Below are positions 12,473-24,545 of a stretch of DNA of 64,000 nt, one piece after another. The DNA comes from Owenia fusiformis (Eukaryota > Annelida > Polychaeta > Sabellida > Oweniidae), in NCBI GenBank assembly GCA_903813345.2, contig CAIIXF020000006.1:29395936-29459935 (forward strand), in the 5' to 3' direction. Within the stretch, counting starts at the first letter, position 1; every line of letters starts with the position of its first letter. The position numbers and the translations under genes are program-made. A model generated the notes under the pieces. That model was not told the origin of the DNA and ran no database searches. It saw only the letters and a list, made by a program, of their open reading frames with translations.

Positions 12473-13519
12473 ATGGAAACAGATTGGGTTTGGCAGCGGA
12501 GAGAGCCCGATGATTTGACACTTGGATCTCCGAACAAAGATCGTGATTCGGCTGACGGAAAAGTTGATAAAAAGAGTAAGAGTAAAAAGGAAAAGATTGA
12601 CAAAAAGGATAAAGACAAGAAACTTAAAGGTGAGGATAAAAAACAGAAAAGTGGTGAAAAGAATCAAAAAAGTGAAGAAAAGAAACAGAAAAATGATGAG
12701 AAGAAAGTTAAAAATGATGACAAGAAAGTAAAAAATGATAAGAAAAGCAAAAAGGATCAAAATCATGTTAATGAAACAGCCACAGAGCAAAATAACACTA
12801 TTACAAACACCAAAAAATCAATAAACAAAGAAAGTTCAAAACAGGCAAAGAAAAAGTCTAAATCAGTCGAACGAGTGAGACAATATGATCAGTCATTTTT
12901 GTCAGTGAGTGATACAGAGGCATCGCGGAAGAGTGATATTAGTACAAGTTCAACGGAGAGTTTCAGATCCTCAAATGTTGACTTGAAAGCATATACTGTA
13001 TCACAGGCACAGGATTTATTCGGGAAACCCAAAAGTCCCAGGTCTACCGAGGATATACGTAATAGTAAGGTAGTAGAAGTACGACGTTGCAATGGCGATC
13101 TTTATAGCAACCAATATGTTGGGGCCAAACTAGCTAAACTGTCGCCATATACAGGCACATCACCTGGGGAACGAATAAAAAACAATAGTAGTTATAACAG
13201 CAACAGTTTGTCAAACTTGAAGTCAAACAACATGAACCATGCGAGTCTACCAAAATCACTGAATGATTCCCGTGGTAACCAAAATGGACACAATAGAAAT
13301 GTAGCTCAAAATACTATGGATGGGACGGGAAAATATGATAATGTGAACCTATTACCCGCTGCCAGTGACGGAGCTATTAGCAGCCCTAATGAGAAGGTGA
13401 CACCCACGAAGACCTTCAACAGTGACTTGCTGCTAGCCAAGAAGCCAGGATCATCAATGGACTACCAGTACTATATGAAGTACTACCAGACATTGCCCAG
13501 GAGGAAAAAGGTTAAAGAG
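12473..13519 (+). CDS. liprin-beta: probable alternative first exon of liprin-beta (Lys/Ser-rich N-terminus)
   Basis: ATG at 12473 with an in-frame TAA at 12461-12463, then 349 open codons to GAG|GTCAGT. Residues 1-20 are acidic with two Trp (METDWVWQRREPDDL). Residues 30-97 are almost only Lys, Asp, Glu, Ser and Asn. 130-260 are Ser/Asn-rich with SxxE and SP sites. 330-349 (YQYYMKYYQTLPRRKKVKE) end basic. The exon ends in phase 0, exactly what the next plus-strand exon (21733) accepts, and nothing else coding lies between. I infer a second promoter that replaces the upstream N-terminus. Reading on past the donor reaches a stop at 13591 after 23 non-descript residues, the alternative of a small stand-alone gene. 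I recognise no domain. Confidence 0.7.
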
Positions 13520-13794
13520 GTCAGTATCATAATAAATGTACATTTGCTCTGCTTTCTAATTTCTCAGAAGTATTTAGAATGTGTCTTCTAGAGAGGGTAC
13601 TGGAATATACTTTTGAAAAGAATAGATTGTTATTACCTGGTATTACAAGTGAATATCTAATTATACCATTTGATAATGAGTAGAGACATGGTACTTCAGA
13701 CTGGAGGTTCATACTACATGCAGTCCCTAAAAGCCCCATCCATTGCCTTCTTTCTCACCAGTTTCTCACCATGTTTACCCTTGTGAAAGATGTA

Positions 13795-13945
13795 AAAACA
13801 ATCATGATTTGAAACTCAAAATTGAGATATAAAGAGTGAAATCAGCCAAAATTAAAGTAGACAAGCATAAAACCAGTACTCCCAATTGTACAGAAATGCC
13901 AGGAAAGCAGACACTTCTTTCAAATTTTGAAGTGAAATGAAGTGG
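13795..13945 (-). repeat. dispersed repeat R1, copy 5
   Basis: Minus-orientation copy; TGTACAGAAATGCCAGGAAA near 13888 and CACTTCTTTCAAATTTTGAA near 13911 align with the family. Confidence 0.6.
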
Positions 13946-14412
13946 CTGAGCAGACATTTTTGCCCTGAGAGCTCATTAATCACAGCTTGTTGATGAGTTT
14001 AATTGTGTTACCTTGAATTGCATCAATCCAGGTAAGAATCTTAGATAAGTAAACACACCAGTTTGATTTACCTGATTTGTTTATGATCTCAGGATATGTT
14101 GCTATGGAAACCAAGATTGGCTACCATGGTAACTGTTTAGCAACCTTGAGTCTGAGGCTGCTATAGAGATGAACAATGTGTTCCTCTTCCTGGCCTAATT
14201 GCTGCCAGACCTAATCAGGCCACTTCTGAAGTTTTATTAGCAAGAGGTTGTTTTTAATAGATTATCACTTTAATCTGGATACTTTATAGCCTCCTAACAT
14301 GGCTGTTATCAAGCTTAGCCAATTAGTTGGAATTTCCACATGTTGGGGGGGGTGAATATTTCATAGTTTTCATATTTGGTTCAATTTTGAAGGATAGTCA
14401 CTTACAATTAGG

Positions 14413-14805
14413 AAAGGACGATTCTCGGTTTGGAGAACTGTCTCCTGGGCTAATAATTTTTTCATGAAAAATATAGAAATATTACCCAAATTAAACTATG
14501 AATATTCAAAAGAGGACATTGAAATCTACAAGATGTAAAAATAACAAATTGGTCTGAAGCAGGGATAACGCTCAATTAGACCGATTCAATAAAATACAAG
14601 TCTCGATTTGGGGAAAAAAGTTCATAAGTGTACTGTGCTAATATTTTTTTGCGAAAAATCTAGAAATATTACCCAAATTAAATTATGACTATTCAAAAAA
14701 GGACATTCAAATCTATATTATGTAAAAAAATCAAATTTGTCCGAAGCAGGGATAATGCTCATTTAGATTGATGAACTTCGTTCTCCAAACCGAGAATCGT
14801 CCTTT
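14413..14805. mobile_element. 393-bp foldback/TIR element with perfect 26-bp termini
   Basis: 14413-14438 (beginning AAAGGACGATTCTCGG) is exactly complementary to 14780-14805. TAGG lies next to both ends (left flank ATTAGG, right flank TTTAGG) as a possible short target duplication. The interior is a diverged direct duplication of about 190 bp, each half containing AGAAATATTACCCAAATTAA and GAAGCAGGGATAA. No ORF. Confidence 0.75.
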
Positions 14806-17189
14806 TAGGTTAAAAACAACATTTCTTGCAATTTATCAAAAACTGAACACTGAATATTTTTTCAGTTCAGGTCAGTTGTTGAAAGTTTACTGATAGATGG
14901 GTGAGCTAGTGACAGTTGCATTCATCACTGTGTTGAACCAGTCCTGAGTGTGTATCTCACGAGAGCTCTGTAATGTTTTAACCTGGATACCTGGAATATA
15001 TCAGAACTACCTGATAGCTACATGACCCATCCTTGGGGGTTTATTATTTACATGTACCCTTAGCAAAAGTTTGATTTTACATTTCAAAAAGAGGAGTTTA
15101 ACGATAGAAGTGTTACTGATAGCCTTCAGAGAGACTTCCATTTCTGGGTATTTTTGTACATGTTTTTTTATATTTTTATATTTCTTTTGCCTGGTTCTGA
15201 TACAGTCTTGCATACAGACCCAATAAACAAGGTTAATAAGGCATAAGTGGCCCATATTAAAGTTATTTAGGAGTTAAATGTTAATTTAAAGCATTTCTAG
15301 ACTGGGTACATGTTAATGAAGACCTCTGGAGGAATACTTGAATACCAAAGGTCTGATGAAATATGATGTATATTGTATATTCCAGGAATTTAAGAAATAA
15401 GTTAAAATATGTGCACTTTTATAATAAGGTCCTTCTGAGGAATTCAATAATGATGCAAGTTACAAGGTTCTTCATTTTTAGGAATCTTTTAAAGTTCTAA
15501 AAATTTCAATGTTGCTCAAAATATTCTAAATTTTCATTATTTTCTCGTTCTAAGAATATGCATATGGATTCTCTGGGGGAAGTTGTTAAGGACATATTTC
15601 ATTGCATTGTATCCAGTTTTTACCTAAATATAAATGTTTATTAAAATATGTGCCAACAGGCACTTGGGAGCTTTTCAAACATAATCAATCATTTCAAGCT
15701 TAAAGTTATGTTACCTTATCAAATGCTACAATTATGCTACTCATTTTTGGATATCTGGTATTGAGTCACAGATTTATTTTCTCAGTATTGAATTAAATAT
15801 TTCAGTCCAGTACACAGACACAGGAAATTATACAAGTTAGATAATTGTGGCAAATGTAAATGAATGAATAGAGGGCATGCCTCAATTTTTATTGAGTTCT
15901 GCGAAAGAAATAAAGATGCATACATACATTAATTCTATATTCTACAGAGATAATACAGTTGAGAGAGGTGGCGATTTTATATCTGACTATATCACATTAA
16001 ACATTGATAATATTCCAGCAAGTTTGTCTGTCTATTTGTTAGATACATGTTCCCAGATGGTCTAATACCCCCCCCCCCCACATTTAATCGTTCATTCCCG
16101 AGTGTCAGTGCCTAGTATCTGAGGCAAAATCAAACTACTACACTAAGTTCTTTTACACCCATCCATGTGTTCCATTGATGAGCTATTTTTATTATGTTCT
16201 CACACATTGGATAAATTTGTCTTACCATTTGTTCTGGTAAAGAGTGATATAGGTGAATATAATCACTGGTATATCCTCCCTGTTTTGTAGTTGCTCTTAC
16301 TCACCTCATTTCACCCAGCTGTTGCTACTCTTCACTTAAGCCAGTAGATAATGCTGATGCTGATGTGTACCCATTATTTAAAATATAAGTTTTTCTTGGG
16401 GTCAAAATATTGATATCTGTCAAAAAAGGGAGTGATAGTATTTATCCCCTCACCGAATGTAACTAATTACATTTATTACCTGATCCATGAGGGAAGGCAT
16501 GGAAATTTGTTAAGTCTTTTCCCAGAGGGAAACTTCTTATCATTACATGTTTGTCTCATATAGAATGTGTGAAAATAATATGTTCTGTTTTAAAAAAAAG
16601 TTTTATATGAATATTACAGCATAAAACAGTACAGTGAATGAATTTGTTTTAGTGATAGAGAGTTCAATAGATGGCATGAAGATCCATCGGTTAAACAGGA
16701 TTCTGATCAGGTAAAAAAATTCAGTTGGACGATGTTCTACCTAAAATGTACAAATAGGCTCTTTTAAAATCCCCAAAGGATATTATATTATATTTTATTA
16801 AAGGGGTAATGATGATAGATATTCAAGTGAAGATTGATGGCAATATAGCAATGATATGATATCCCATCAGCTGTTATCCCCAAAGGGGAGGTAAGACCAT
16901 CCCAGCATTCATCTAACCAAGGGTTATCTCTTCTTTGAGGTAAAAATAAACAATACCATCTGTGAAGGTCAGGGTGGTCCCTTGGTTTTTAGTATAAAAA
17001 ATATCTAAGAAATTAGGAATTGAATTTGAAATTATGATTTTTACTGTAATTTAAAAAAGACAGAAAGATAATAAGAAAGTCAATATTATGAAAATATTTT
17101 ACAATCAACTATAGTTATTAAATATAATTGGTATTCATAATAAAAGTACATTGCATGCTAAGTATGATGTTAATGAGGTTTAACTGACA

Positions 17190-17275
17190 TTCCAGATGAT
17201 AAGTTAGGTTTCCAGATGTTATGTTAGGATTCCAGATACTATGTCAGGATTCCAGATGTTATGTCAGGATTCCAG
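17190..17275 (+). repeat. 20-bp tandem repeat, about 5 units
   Basis: Units of TTCCAGATGTTATGTCAGGA with small changes. Confidence 0.75.
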
Positions 17276-17394
17276 AGTTGTTTTGTTATAAAGCATTTTT
17301 AAGTTATGGCTTGATTCATCAAGGTATGATAAAAGCAAATAGTTTTGTATAAGAATCTGAAAATCTGCAGACCAATAATAGGTTAACTTGTGGT

Positions 17395-17530
17395 TACAGA
17401 GGTAGAATTCTTTCAAAAATCAGTAGTTTTTCACCATTCTGAATTTGGGCCAAAATGGTCAAATGTGAACCCTCCCTAGAATTTTTTAAAAAGTGAACCC
17501 CCTCCCTTTGAAAAACCTGGCTACGGGCCT
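17395..17530 (-). repeat. dispersed repeat R2 (also 36985-37125 and 39100-39250)
   Basis: Shares AATTCTTTCAAAAATC, a GGCCAAAATGG-type block and a CCTGGCTACGGGCCTG-type end with the stretch at 36985-37125. The 39100-39250 stretch has related blocks in the other orientation. Diverged; class unknown, possibly a retroposon 3' end. Confidence 0.45.
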
Positions 17531-17616
17531 GCCTACTCAACCATTGTGAGTCATTTTCTATTCTTAACTGGAGCTGAGCTATCTCTTCTACAATGTACAC
17601 CTGGCGAACATCTTAA

Positions 17617-18449
17617 AGTCCCCGTCTAAAGTTTGAAAATATTTTTTTATCATTCATTTACTATTTGTCAGGACTTAAAAAGTGATTTTAGAGATTTTTG
17701 AACAAAATTTTTTTTTTGAAAAAAAAGTTGTGAGCATTTCATTTCTCAAATATTCAAATTTCCCGCCATTTTTCAAAAAAAGTTGAAATTTCTTAATCAT
17801 CAAATATTTCTTAATGCATTTCAAAAAAGATTATCTTTTTAACACCAATGCAAAGATTGAACAAAAGACACACTATTTCAATAATAAAATGTCATATTTA
17901 ATGGGCCACTTCAATGTTTTAGCTTATCAAAAATATTTTGAAACATTAGTGATGTCACTAAGGTAACAAAAACTTTTTGAAAAAAATTGAATTTTTTTTT
18001 TCGATGTCAATCTTTTCTAAATATGCTAGATTTTCATAAAAAACCAATGTTGATTGTCTAACGAGGTTAAAGGGAAGAATAAATCATGTTTTAGATATCA
18101 TTGTACCATTGGTTTCTATGAGAACTAAAACTTTGAAATGCATTTTTCTCAGAACCATTTTTATGCACTGATAAGTTCATTTCTCGCTTGTTTATCAACC
18201 GATTTTCTTAATTTTTTCGGCAAAAAACATGGGAGGATGAATGCTATGCATTGGTATGAATTGTGGCTAATAAGAAGATATGAGTGACCTCTAAAAGTTG
18301 GTTTTAAATAAATTCACAAATTTTGGAACAAAAAGTCTATCAAAAACCACTTTTTGAAATTTAAAAAAAAAGTTTCACATATCACACTTTGAAAACATTG
18401 GGTAAGACTACAATATAAGCCAAAGTGGTTTAAACTTTACATGGGGCCT
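17617..18449. mobile_element. TTAA-flanked inverted-repeat element (833 bp)
   Basis: TTAA at 17613-17616 and 18450-18453. The termini AGTCCCCGTCTAAAGTTT and the complement of CTTTACATGGGGCCT match at about 17 of 20 positions (counting from AAAG). TTAA duplication is the piggyBac habit, although these ends are not the classic CCC. The interior is A/T homopolymer-rich with no ORF. A related 5' end follows TTAA at 51390-51393, which supports the boundary. Confidence 0.6.
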
Positions 18450-19901
18450 TTAAACATTCCCTTTATCTAAACATGTTCCTTGCCAGAAGTCTGCCTTGTA
18501 GTATCCCTCCATAATTTATCATTACATGAATGAATATATACAACCCACCTTGATCTTTCGTGAAATAATACAAAGAAAATAATGGATATAACCTTATATA
18601 AGAGATCATAATTGTTTCAGTATTTCATACTTAAGGGCAGTATCTCGAAAGCTCGTGATAATTAGAGGCATTTTTGCTTATAAATCAGCAAGTTTTATTG
18701 GCAAAGGTAACACATAGGTTTAACACATGTAAGGGACTGTAGATGCATCTCACTAATTGTTAAGTTGTTAAATGTACAATTTTGGCATACCACACCATTC
18801 CTCTTTGAAAAGTTATCATCACAAATTCATTTAAGCCAGAATTGTACAAATATGGGAAGAATTTAGCTTTGATATATGGAGTAATAGATTTTGGACTAAG
18901 TACCAGAGATGGACTAAGTACTTTATTGAGAAGGTAGTTGATTCAACACTCGATACTCACATATTGGTCAATTCATACTGAACAATATTGTAATTGAAGT
19001 TTTGTTATTTAATGACAAAAGAAACACCAAAGTGCAAACTGAAGAAACTACAAAATGTGTTGTTGGTGGTCTTACAACAAAGAACCACAAACTGAAAATT
19101 AAAAAGTATAAGATATAAATATATGAAATAGCTTCATAAAATCTTGGAGTATTTCCCATTAAGGATTGCTGTGTTTAGTCTCTCCATTGTTTTACACAGC
19201 TTTGATACAGACAGGATGGGTAACCTTGCCCCAAGGATGTGTATGTACATTTATGATATATCTGACTGAGATATCAACATAGGAAACATTCATTTAAATG
19301 TAAAATAAAACTGCTGACAGTGCATTATATTGAGATATGTTGATGAACTGGCATTTAGAAGTACCATTGGATAAAAATTAATTTTTGTGATATTCACGTC
19401 ATGAAATGAGTTGAAAATAGAGGAATCAGAAACCGTGTAAGTTAATATGGATAGCATTAACACAGAAATACAAATTGAGGGAATCGGCACAACCAGAAAT
19501 ACATAAGTCATAAACAGATTACAGTGATCTGTTTTTACTGATTATTTTGATTATATTACTAGTATTACTAGGTATGACTGGTAAATAGGCTTAGGATAGC
19601 TCAATTAAAGTAGATAAGATACATGATACAGACATGTATCCTACATAAGTGACTTAAGTTAGCAACATTCTAAAATAAAAGATCTACAAACAGTGAAGTT
19701 CAACTCTTTTATCAACAAAATGTTCTTGGAGATGGAACATTCAAAGTGAAAGGTTCACGATGATGGGTTTGGAATATCTGAATTACTGCAACATCAGTTC
19801 ATTTTTGGAACAAACTTAAATGATACAAGCTAACAGAAGAAGCCTAATATAAAGCTTTGAGAGTCCTGTTATATTCAAGGAATAATATATAGATGTATAT
19901 A

Positions 19902-20060
19902 CAGTAAAACCTGTCTAATCGGAACACCACTGGGACAAGCCAAAAGTCTGGATTAGCAGGTGTTCATTTCAACATTTTCTTAATATGTAAGGCTATTAGG
20001 GAGATTGGGACCGAGAATAAGTGTTCACATTGAGAGGTGTTCAGATATACATGTTTCATG
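19902..20060. mobile_element. pogo/Tigger-like MITE
   Basis: CAGTAAAACCTGTCTAATCG at the left, a degenerate complement ending ATGTTTCATG at the right, TA before and TTA after. The interior repeats GTGTTCA and AGGTGTTC. Confidence 0.6.
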
Positions 20061-21009
20061 TTATAAAAACATACTGGTATAAATGTACCCTGAAATATAG
20101 AGCCCATTACAAGATAACGTAGCGATTAGTGAACTCAATCTATTGAAATAGGTGATACATGTGGATGATATGGGAGAAGCATTTGGAAACATTTACAAGG
20201 ACAGGATGGAAGTATCTTTGATGATATATGGTTCAGCATCATATGATACATTGATTACAACACCAATGGTAAATCTTACCTATCTTCTTATATACATTTG
20301 CTGTTAAAACTTTGCTCTAAAAATGAGCGATCAGTAAGTTTTATGCTTTTTCAGAGTGTTTGTAAGCAATGCATCTGGTTCAGTCATATGGCCATTTCCA
20401 TGTGTATTCCTATAACATAGAATGTGTATATTTTGGTTGGAGTATACAGGGGCTTGAAACAGGACTTCAACTTAATAGCTAAAATTACATGTATTACTCA
20501 TTCTAGTTAGCATAGGTCTGTATCTGACTATATAAATGACTTATCACAATTTAAGTAGTACCCAGAAGAGGTTTATAAATATCCTGTCAGTCAAATCATG
20601 GTAAAACATTTTCCAGAACACAACATTTATTGCAAATTATATTCAAGACTGTAAGCGTAAAAAATGAAGTACTTTTAATTTGACATTAATGAGGTTAGTA
20701 GTCAATTTCTTATGGGACCAGTGACTCATTGTGACTATTACAGTCCAGTGCTTAGCTGCAATAACTCAGCTTAAGGTAGTTCTGCACAAAAATTTCATAA
20801 AAATGCCTATCTGGGATTTACTTCTTTTGATTTATATGTATCGTTAAATTAATAAATGTGTTTTCCTATTAGCTTTGCGCATGCTAAATATGGAAAGAAA
20901 TATGACAACACCACGAAAGAACTGTTTTCTAAGATAGGTCTCCTGTATATTCCACTTACATTTTATTAAGTCTAGCATGATGCCCCTCGACTCGATTTAC
21001 TTCACACAT

Positions 21010-21310
21010 TTTCCCCCCATTCTGTGTGGGGGGGGGGGGCTGTAGAAACCCATGTTAGGGGCTAGGGGCTGTTAGGGGAAGCCTTGAAGTTAAGTAAGTT
21101 CGTGCATTCTGGGTGGGGGCAATATTGAATGAAGATCCAGAGACAAATGCAAGACTCGATTTATTCAGCTGATTCATGTGTTTTAACATCAGTAGCAGAT
21201 CTTAAAAACTACAAAGGGGCTATGTAGAAATCCATCTTAGGGGCTAGGGGCTGTTAGGGTGGGAGAGGCCTTGAAGAAAGGCTGTAGAATTAAGTAAGGG
21301 TAAACTAAAG
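21010..21310 (+). repeat. two copies of a G-rich segment
   Basis: GGGGCTAGGGGCTGTTAGGG occurs near 21058 and 21240, each followed by a CCTTGAAG and AAGTAAG block; unit about 185 bp. A run of about 12 G precedes the first copy. Confidence 0.6.
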
Positions 21311-21732
21311 TTTATAATGACATCATAAATAATATCTTAAATTGATGAAGTGCATTCTTAGCCAGAAACACTTCAAAGCATAAGTTGTGATTATTTCTGT
21401 ATAAAAATACCAAGCCCATGTGTGAAAAACTGGTATATACCAATAAATAAATACCAGAATACTCCATTGTTTATTAGAGATTTGGTTTATGCAAGTAGAT
21501 TGATATTTTACACATGGTCTAAGCCAGACATTATTCAGAACATAACAGACTCATATAAATGAGATTTCTAATACAAATTAACACCCAAATATAACTCAGG
21601 TTAATGTACGGAGATTGCTGGTATTATAATAAATTCTGTTATATGAAAATTAATTAAATTTCTGAATTTATTTTTACATAAGTGACCAATCTGAATTTAT
21701 TTTTACAAAAGTGTCCACTCTTATATTTTCAG

Positions 21733-21933
21733 ACTATTGGTACGACTCCTACCCCAACTGATAACCAAGATGAGAAACTCCAACGCATTGAAAGCGAAAA
21801 AGAGAATCTCGTCCTACAAGTCTCCGTCCTCACAGATCAATGCGAAGCTGCTACAGAGAAAATTTCGGAGCTTGAGAAACTTGCAGCTGAACGCCAGGAG
21901 AGACTTGCCAAGCAGGAAGTGGCCATTGAACAG
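21733..21933 (+). CDS. liprin-beta: liprin-beta exon: start of the coiled coil
   Basis: 201 nt, phase 0 at both ends. Acceptor TTTTCAG, donor CAG|GTAAGA. It encodes TIGTTPTPTDNQDEKLQRIE, then SEKENLVLQVSVLTDQCEAA and a heptad-patterned stretch ending EVAIEQ. The block ENLVLQVSVLTDQ is almost unchanged from vertebrate liprin-beta and is the best single anchor for the identification. It accepts phase 0 from both exon 187-422 and the proposed alternative first exon 12473-13519. Confidence 0.93.
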
Positions 21934-21971
21934 GTAAGACTAATGCATCAAATAGTGCATTTTACTGAATA

Positions 21972-22244
21972 CAGTAAAACCTGTGCAAGTGAAATGTATT
22001 TGGTACATCGACATATTGTTTCACTTGAGAGGTGTTCCACTCACAGATGTGCATTAAGTTAATGAGTACTTCACGTACAGGGAGTAAGTCACCCCCCTCT
22101 AATATTCTCTATATTCAAGTTCTGATATAGAGAATATAAGGGGGAGGGATGACTTACTCCCCATGGGGTAACTGGACTTCAAAAACTCTTCCACTTATGG
22201 ATGTGTTTAATTTATAAAGGCGTTGTACTTTACAGGTTTTACTG
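21972..22244. mobile_element. pogo/Tigger-like MITE with TA duplication and internal hairpin
   Basis: 273 bp. CAGTAAAACCTGT at the left and ACAGGTTTTACTG at the right are perfect inverted 13-mers, with TA on each side (21970-21971, 22245-22246). The interior has TTCCACT and GGTGTTC motifs and a long hairpin (about 22080-22161). No transposase. These termini are those of the pogo/Tigger type as I remember them. It is the best copy of a family also at 1149, 19902, 23965, 25072, 35746, 39531 and 44249. Confidence 0.82.
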
Positions 22245-22866
22245 TACTGATTTATGACTTTTGTGTGGTACAGTGTCAATGCGAACACCACAAAAGCAGT
22301 CCATATTTTTGATTTGTTTTACTGGGAAATCCACCTAATTTCTGACAAGCAAAATAAATGAAAACACCAGGCAAAATTATTGAAACAGTTTTAAAATTCC
22401 TTATGATAACAGGCAAATAAACAAAGAAAATCACCTGTTGCTTGCTGTTAATGAAACACCTAGAAATTGATCTAACTTGTATTTATTCGTGGCATTGTTT
22501 AGTTACTATTGGACCATCTTTTAATTTCTGGAGGGATTCTCTTAATTTGTATCTACTGTACATACATAAATGAATCTCTGCACGTATAACAAAAAATATT
22601 GTCAATATAGTTTCTTTCCTTCACCGAATATTGTTCAAGTTTTATTGGAAAGGTCTGTTGTGCTGTTCGAATGAGTTTCTTATGCACTTTTAATTTACAG
22701 TCAGTTTTATAGATGGCAGCTGTGTAGTACATGCACATCATTAGGGACCTTGGAAATCACATTGGATCTGACTTATACCACAATACATATAAAGCCCCTA
22801 TAAAAAATATGTATAATATATTATACAAAATTTGGGATATCAACTTAGTAGATTTATAGTATTGCG

Positions 22867-23233
22867 TAGAGATGTCATGGAAAAAAAAAATCGGAACGGT
22901 TCGGTTCGGAACATTTTGCTTCGGAACGGAACAATTGGGGAACAGTTCGGAACAGAGTGACTGCGTGTATAAGATTAAAATAAGTTGATCATCAAGGTCT
23001 ATTTGGTAGCGAAAAGCTCTTCAAAACTCTTCAATGAGAAGGAGTGAAAAATATTGGTGCAAAATATTGAAAGAAAAATGCTGTTTTGTGGCGATTTAAG
23101 GGCCAAAAGTTGTGAAAGGGTAAAATGTTCTTGTTCCGGAACCGAACCGAAATTCTCAATTTGTGTTCCGTGTTCTGTTCCGAAGGCATAATTCCGCGGA
23201 TCGGAACAAAATCGGGTATCCGTGACACCTCTA
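22867..23233. mobile_element. non-autonomous hAT element with 8-bp target duplication
   Basis: 367 bp flanked by the perfect 8-bp direct repeat GTATTGCG (22859-22866 and 23234-23241). The termini TAGAGATGTCATGGA and TCCGTGACACCTCTA are inverted with 13 of 15 matches, in the TAGAG-TGTCACGG style of hAT ends. Subterminal regions hold inverted runs of CGGAACGG/TTCCG motifs. There is no transposase ORF. The perfect duplication implies fairly recent insertion. Confidence 0.9.
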
Positions 23234-23964
23234 GTATTGCGCCTACATTAGAAAATTTAATCTAAAAGCTTTTTTATAGATCGAATTGAGCTCTTAAAGT
23301 GGCATATATTCTTTTATACTGTATATTAGAATAGGGTCAAATATTGATTTTTTAATTGCCAATACTCACGACAGATCAAAGTTTTATAATTACAGAATAT
23401 CAAATGTCTCATCTTGTACTAAATGACCTTCCATATCATTTTGTCAGCAGTTCCAGAATTTATGTATCATTTCAAATATGTTAGCTAGCAGGCTCATAAT
23501 TCATCATCGATAACTTGTAATTCAACATGATTAGTTATAAGTTAGCAGTCTGTATGGTGATCAATAGCTAGAGTGTCTATGAGGTTCTTATGTATAGATT
23601 AATTAAACATTTCAGCGTTTTATATCCTGGAACTATTTTTAATGCTACGTAAAAAGGAATTTATTGTTAAAGGTATACAGGGAAATATATGCAATTTGAC
23701 AGGTATATTTGTATACCAGGATTGAAGGTTAATTAGTACCTTTGGAGAGAGCTGGGTGGTTTTATGCCCTACTATTACTACCCTTTGTATTCCTTCAAGT
23801 TTATAACTAAACTCTAGCTATTACAGACAGTTTAAGGAGATATCATCATATACTTTATTGTTTACATCCCAGATTTTGAACACCTGAAAGGGTCAATTAC
23901 TCAAAATTTTGAATAGCTTTAAATGTGACCAATATGTGATGTAGATAGTTAGCAATGTATGGTT

Positions 23965-24242
23965 AAAGTAAAAACAGGTATATATGAACACCTGTTAAAG
24001 CTCTTACCCCCCCCCCCCTTTTGTAGATTAAAATGATGGGCTACTTGAAATTTTAGCTCTTGCATTATCATGTAAGAACTTAGAGAATACCTCTCTCTAG
24101 TGAACACCTGTCCTGAGTGAATACTTTCCTTTAATATACTTAATTGACTGGTTATTTGACCCTCTTTGAAGTGAACACTTACCAACAGCTCAAACTTTCT
24201 TGTTGCTTCAAAAGTGTTCATATTTATTCACAGGTTTTACTG
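23965..24242. mobile_element. pogo/Tigger-like MITE
   Basis: The right end CACAGGTTTTACTG is followed by TA (24243-24244). The left end near 23965 (AAAGTAAAAACAGGT) is diverged. A C-run of about 11 near 24007 and several TGAACAC motifs lie inside. Confidence 0.6.
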
Positions 24243-24414
24243 TATAATTGATGAGTGAACAATCTGTGTTGTTGATTGAAAGTTCATGATATACTTTGCT
24301 TTTTAACTGATGATTGATTGTCAGCCTGAATAGTAAAGTAAATAGACAAGATAGGAAAGGTATTGATTCGCTATTAAGTTTGCATCATGAACCTGGGGAG
24401 AAAATTAATGGAGT

Positions 24415-24545
24415 TGTGTTTTAATATTGCAAATTGAACCAACACAGAGTGGAATAATCAAGGAATGAAGTAAGTAACCATGTAGTCAATATGCTAAATT
24501 GTATAGAAATTCCAAAAAGTCAGACACTTCACTGATATTTTTTGA
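24415..24545 (-). repeat. dispersed repeat R1, copy 6
   Basis: Minus-orientation copy; AATTGTATAGAAATTCC near 24496 and GTCAGACACTTCACTGAT near 24519 fit the family. Confidence 0.55.

Larger units (their letters stand above)
13520..21732 (+). other. intron, second half, up to the first coiled-coil exon
   Basis: Non-coding. Contents: R1 copy 5 (13795-13945), a TIR element with 26-bp ends (14413-14805), a C-run (about 16070), a 20-bp tandem repeat (17190-17275), a diverged dispersed repeat (17395-17530), a TTAA-flanked element (17617-18449), a pogo-like MITE (19902-20060) and two copies of a GGGGCTAGGGGCTGTTAGGG segment (about 21010-21310). I see nothing in 14900-16050, 16100-17180, 18460-19890 or 20070-21000 beyond AT-rich sequence. 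Confidence 0.6.

Noticed and set aside
12416-12790. 124-codon minus-strand ORF, Phe/Leu/Ile-rich, resembling a membrane protein
   Set aside because: Antisense shadow of the lysine-rich tract (AAA/AAG reads as TTT/CTT) of the alternative first exon.
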